A DNA stretch of 7,579 nt from Candidatus Geothermarchaeota archaeon (GTDB taxonomy: Archaea > Thermoproteota > Nitrososphaeria > Geothermarchaeales > JDFR-13), in NCBI GenBank assembly GCA_015522055.1, contig WAMZ01000044.1:1-7579 (forward strand), given 5' to 3'. Made by a program: the position numbers and the translations under genes. Shown in pieces: positions 6,025 through 7,579 of this stretch. Position 1 is the stretch's first letter, and each line of letters begins with the position of its first letter. A model generated the notes under the pieces. That model worked only from the letters and a program-made list of their open reading frames with translations, was not told the origin of the DNA and made no database searches.

Positions 6025-6042
6025 AATCTAAGTTTATATTGG

Positions 6043-6058
6043 TTTATAAAATATATAT
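6043..6058 (+). promoter_or_regulatory. TATA box for gene 6
   Basis: TTTATAAAATATATAT starts 26 bases before ATG 6069, with its core TTTATAAAA centred about 22 bases before it. A leaderless transcript would therefore begin at or close to that ATG. A second box, TTTATATT (6033-6040), lies a little further up. Confidence 0.6.
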
Positions 6059-6068
6059 TCCATATTTG

Positions 6069-7544
6069 ATGAGCCTGAAAACGGTGGCTCTAATAATTAT
6101 ATTAGTGGTTGTTGGGGGTACTGTAGCGATTTATGCGGTGCCCCAATTAAGGAATCTAATTGGGCTTGGGCCTGGTGGTGAGGAAGCCCCTGCAGCACCG
6201 TCTCCTGAGCAAGGCCCTACCCCGGGGGCGCCCAGCTATACTATGGAGATTATTACTAGGTTCGAGAAGTATATGGTGACTTTGGAGCTTCTAGAGGCTG
6301 GGGGATTCTTGATAGCGTCTAATACCCGTTATGAGGGGGACCCCGTGGTTGGTGGCTCCCCGTCGGCCAAGATAATATATGCTATTGATCCATTAGCCAA
6401 ATCGCAGGAAGAGCTACAGAGCTGGCCTCTTATCAATATGCCGAGGGTCTCACTCATCCACTACGATGCTAACTACCTATATTTTGCGGTTGAGGATTCA
6501 AGGGATATCCTGACTTATGATATTGCCCAAAGAACACTACATAGGTCGACGCCCCCTGCATACGGTGTGATAGACAATGGTGTTATGTATTGGGTCGAGT
6601 GGGACCTGGACCTACCTACATATATTATCTATGGATACAGCCTACTAGATGATAGATACGTATTTAATGTCTCGGTGGACTTGGGGAGTTATGGTACCTA
6701 TTGGGTGATGAGTGTCTCCCTTGTAGGTGTATATCAAGAGGCCGATGCCAAAGTATTTGTCGTAGGCATCGGATTGGAGGAAATAAATAAGGATCTGAGG
6801 CATAGCGGCATAGAGGTTGTCAGAGTCTCTCCGGATGGCAGTTTCGTTAAAAATAGTTTCTTCGCACCAAGACGGCCTCTGCGTAGAATTACTGGTATTT
6901 ATTACTATGATATCTTCCTGGGATATAACAATGGCAGGCTATACTATATATATGGACTATCTGGGTTCGATGGATATGTTTCCCCTAGGAATATAACTAT
7001 GGATGTAATTTCACTGGATGGTAGATTAATGTGTAGAGTGATGTTCGAGGATAAGATGATACTTAAGGTCCCCATTGACCTTGATGAGAGGGCTTGGCTG
7101 GACTATATAGTCAAGTTTGTCGGGGATAAGGTCGCGATAGTATACCAGCTGGGCAAAGGCCATCTAGTCTATACACTATTAGGTAGCGACTGCAGCATAG
7201 TATCGAGGGTCGAGTATCTATATATAAATCCGCCCAATAGGCTATCAGGTAAGATTATGGACTTATATTGGTACGGCGACTCCCTATATCTATTGATAAG
7301 GATTAAGGAGGCCGCCGAACCAATTCCCATCTTTAAATTCTATATAGTAAGGTTGGGTCCGGACGGATATGAGGAGCTGGTGGAGCTACGCTCCGCATTA
7401 ACATCAAATAAAGATATGTTCGGAGTAACCGATTCCTTTAGCTACAGGATATACCAATTTACCGTGTATAATGATAATATATATTTATCTGTAATGATAC
7501 TGACTAGGGAACAAGTCTATACATATATACTCCGAGTGACATAG
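6069..7544 (+). CDS. N-terminally membrane-anchored protein with beta-rich (propeller-like) outer domain
   Basis: 491 residues from ATG 6069. A basic MSLK start and one helix (about 6-23, ALIIILVVVGG then TVAIYAV) form an uncleaved signal anchor, followed by a Gly/Pro/Ala/Glu-rich linker (about 33-56). The rest is rich in beta strands in recurring pairs of the form 'G/D-x-hY-x' followed 10-25 residues later by an 'I-Y-x-Y' or 'F-Y-I-V-x-L-x-P-D-G' strand (for example NYLYFAVED, GVMYWVEWD, GRLYYIYG, DSLYLLIRI, DNIYLSVMI). This suggests blades of a beta-propeller, but no family is recognised and no catalytic residues can be named. Two sequons (NVS, NIT) and two cysteines are present. The frame is open upstream to a TTG at 6039, but that start would translate the TATA box and put ten residues before the anchor, so ATG 6069 is chosen. 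Confidence 0.8.
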   Translation: MSLKTVALIIILVVVGGTVAIYAVPQLRNLIGLGPGGEEAPAAPSPEQGPTPGAPSYTMEIITRFEKYMVTLELLEAGGFLIASNTRYEGDPVVGGSPSAKIIYAIDPLAKSQEELQSWPLINMPRVSLIHYDANYLYFAVEDSRDILTYDIAQRTLHRSTPPAYGVIDNGVMYWVEWDLDLPTYIIYGYSLLDDRYVFNVSVDLGSYGTYWVMSVSLVGVYQEADAKVFVVGIGLEEINKDLRHSGIEVVRVSPDGSFVKNSFFAPRRPLRRITGIYYYDIFLGYNNGRLYYIYGLSGFDGYVSPRNITMDVISLDGRLMCRVMFEDKMILKVPIDLDERAWLDYIVKFVGDKVAIVYQLGKGHLVYTLLGSDCSIVSRVEYLYINPPNRLSGKIMDLYWYGDSLYLLIRIKEAAEPIPIFKFYIVRLGPDGYEELVELRSALTSNKDMFGVTDSFSYRIYQFTVYNDNIYLSVMILTREQVYTYILRVT

Positions 7545-7579
7545 CCCCTAAAACCGATGATACCTTAACCGTCTGTGAC
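7545..7579. other. Right-hand flank with no recognised feature
   Basis: The 35 bases after the gene 6 stop have no T-run of five or more and no start with a visible promoter. Termination of gene 6 may lie beyond the window. Confidence 0.4.

Noticed and set aside
6065..6078. TTGATGA followed by CTGA, considered as C and D' boxes of a C/D guide RNA
   Set aside because: The spacing between the boxes is too short for a guide and the bases are the start of gene 6.

Overview
The window looks like a piece of a thermophilic crenarchaeal (Thermoproteota) chromosome. The support is indirect: TATA-like boxes about 20-30 bases before likely leaderless starts, short T-runs after stop codons in place of hairpin terminators, heavy use of ATA, AGG and AGA codons, and several surface proteins with a signal peptide or N-terminal anchor and a C-terminal membrane tail. 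The genus cannot be named from the sequence alone. There is no sign of rRNA, tRNA, CRISPR, insertion sequences or phage genes.

Layout. (1) Bases 2-1927 (+): a secreted, membrane-anchored protein with two tandem cyclase/kynurenine-formamidase-like domains, a coiled-coil stalk and a C-terminal membrane helix. Its true start is probably just left of the window. (2) 2001-2426 (-): a small cytosolic protein resembling the DUF6794 family, convergent with gene 1. (3) 2613-2999 (+): an unrecognised 128-residue protein, divergent from gene 2. (4) 3069-3800 (-): a nucleotidyltransferase of the polymerase-beta fold with a helical C-terminal domain, convergent with gene 3. (5) 3973-5934 (+): a large surface protein with carboxypeptidase-regulatory-like beta-sandwich repeats and an IPELP plus membrane-helix tail. 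(6) 6069-7544 (+): a protein with an N-terminal membrane anchor and a beta-rich, possibly propeller-like outer domain. The largest gap without a gene is under 200 bases.

How the genes relate. Three of the six proteins (genes 1, 5 and 6) face the outside of the cell, each anchored differently, so this is partly a cell-surface locus. The three genes between them are small soluble proteins, transcribed from their own promoters. No long operon is visible: nearly every gene has its own TATA-like element, and genes 1, 3 and 5 are followed by T-runs. Genes 5 and 6 share a strand but are separated by a probable terminator and a new promoter.

The points most worth following are the duplicated cyclase, in which both copies keep a complete set of putative metal ligands outside the cell, and a set of palindromes at promoters: across the gene 5 start, before gene 6, and between genes 2 and 3. 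No pathway linking all the genes can be shown from the sequence.
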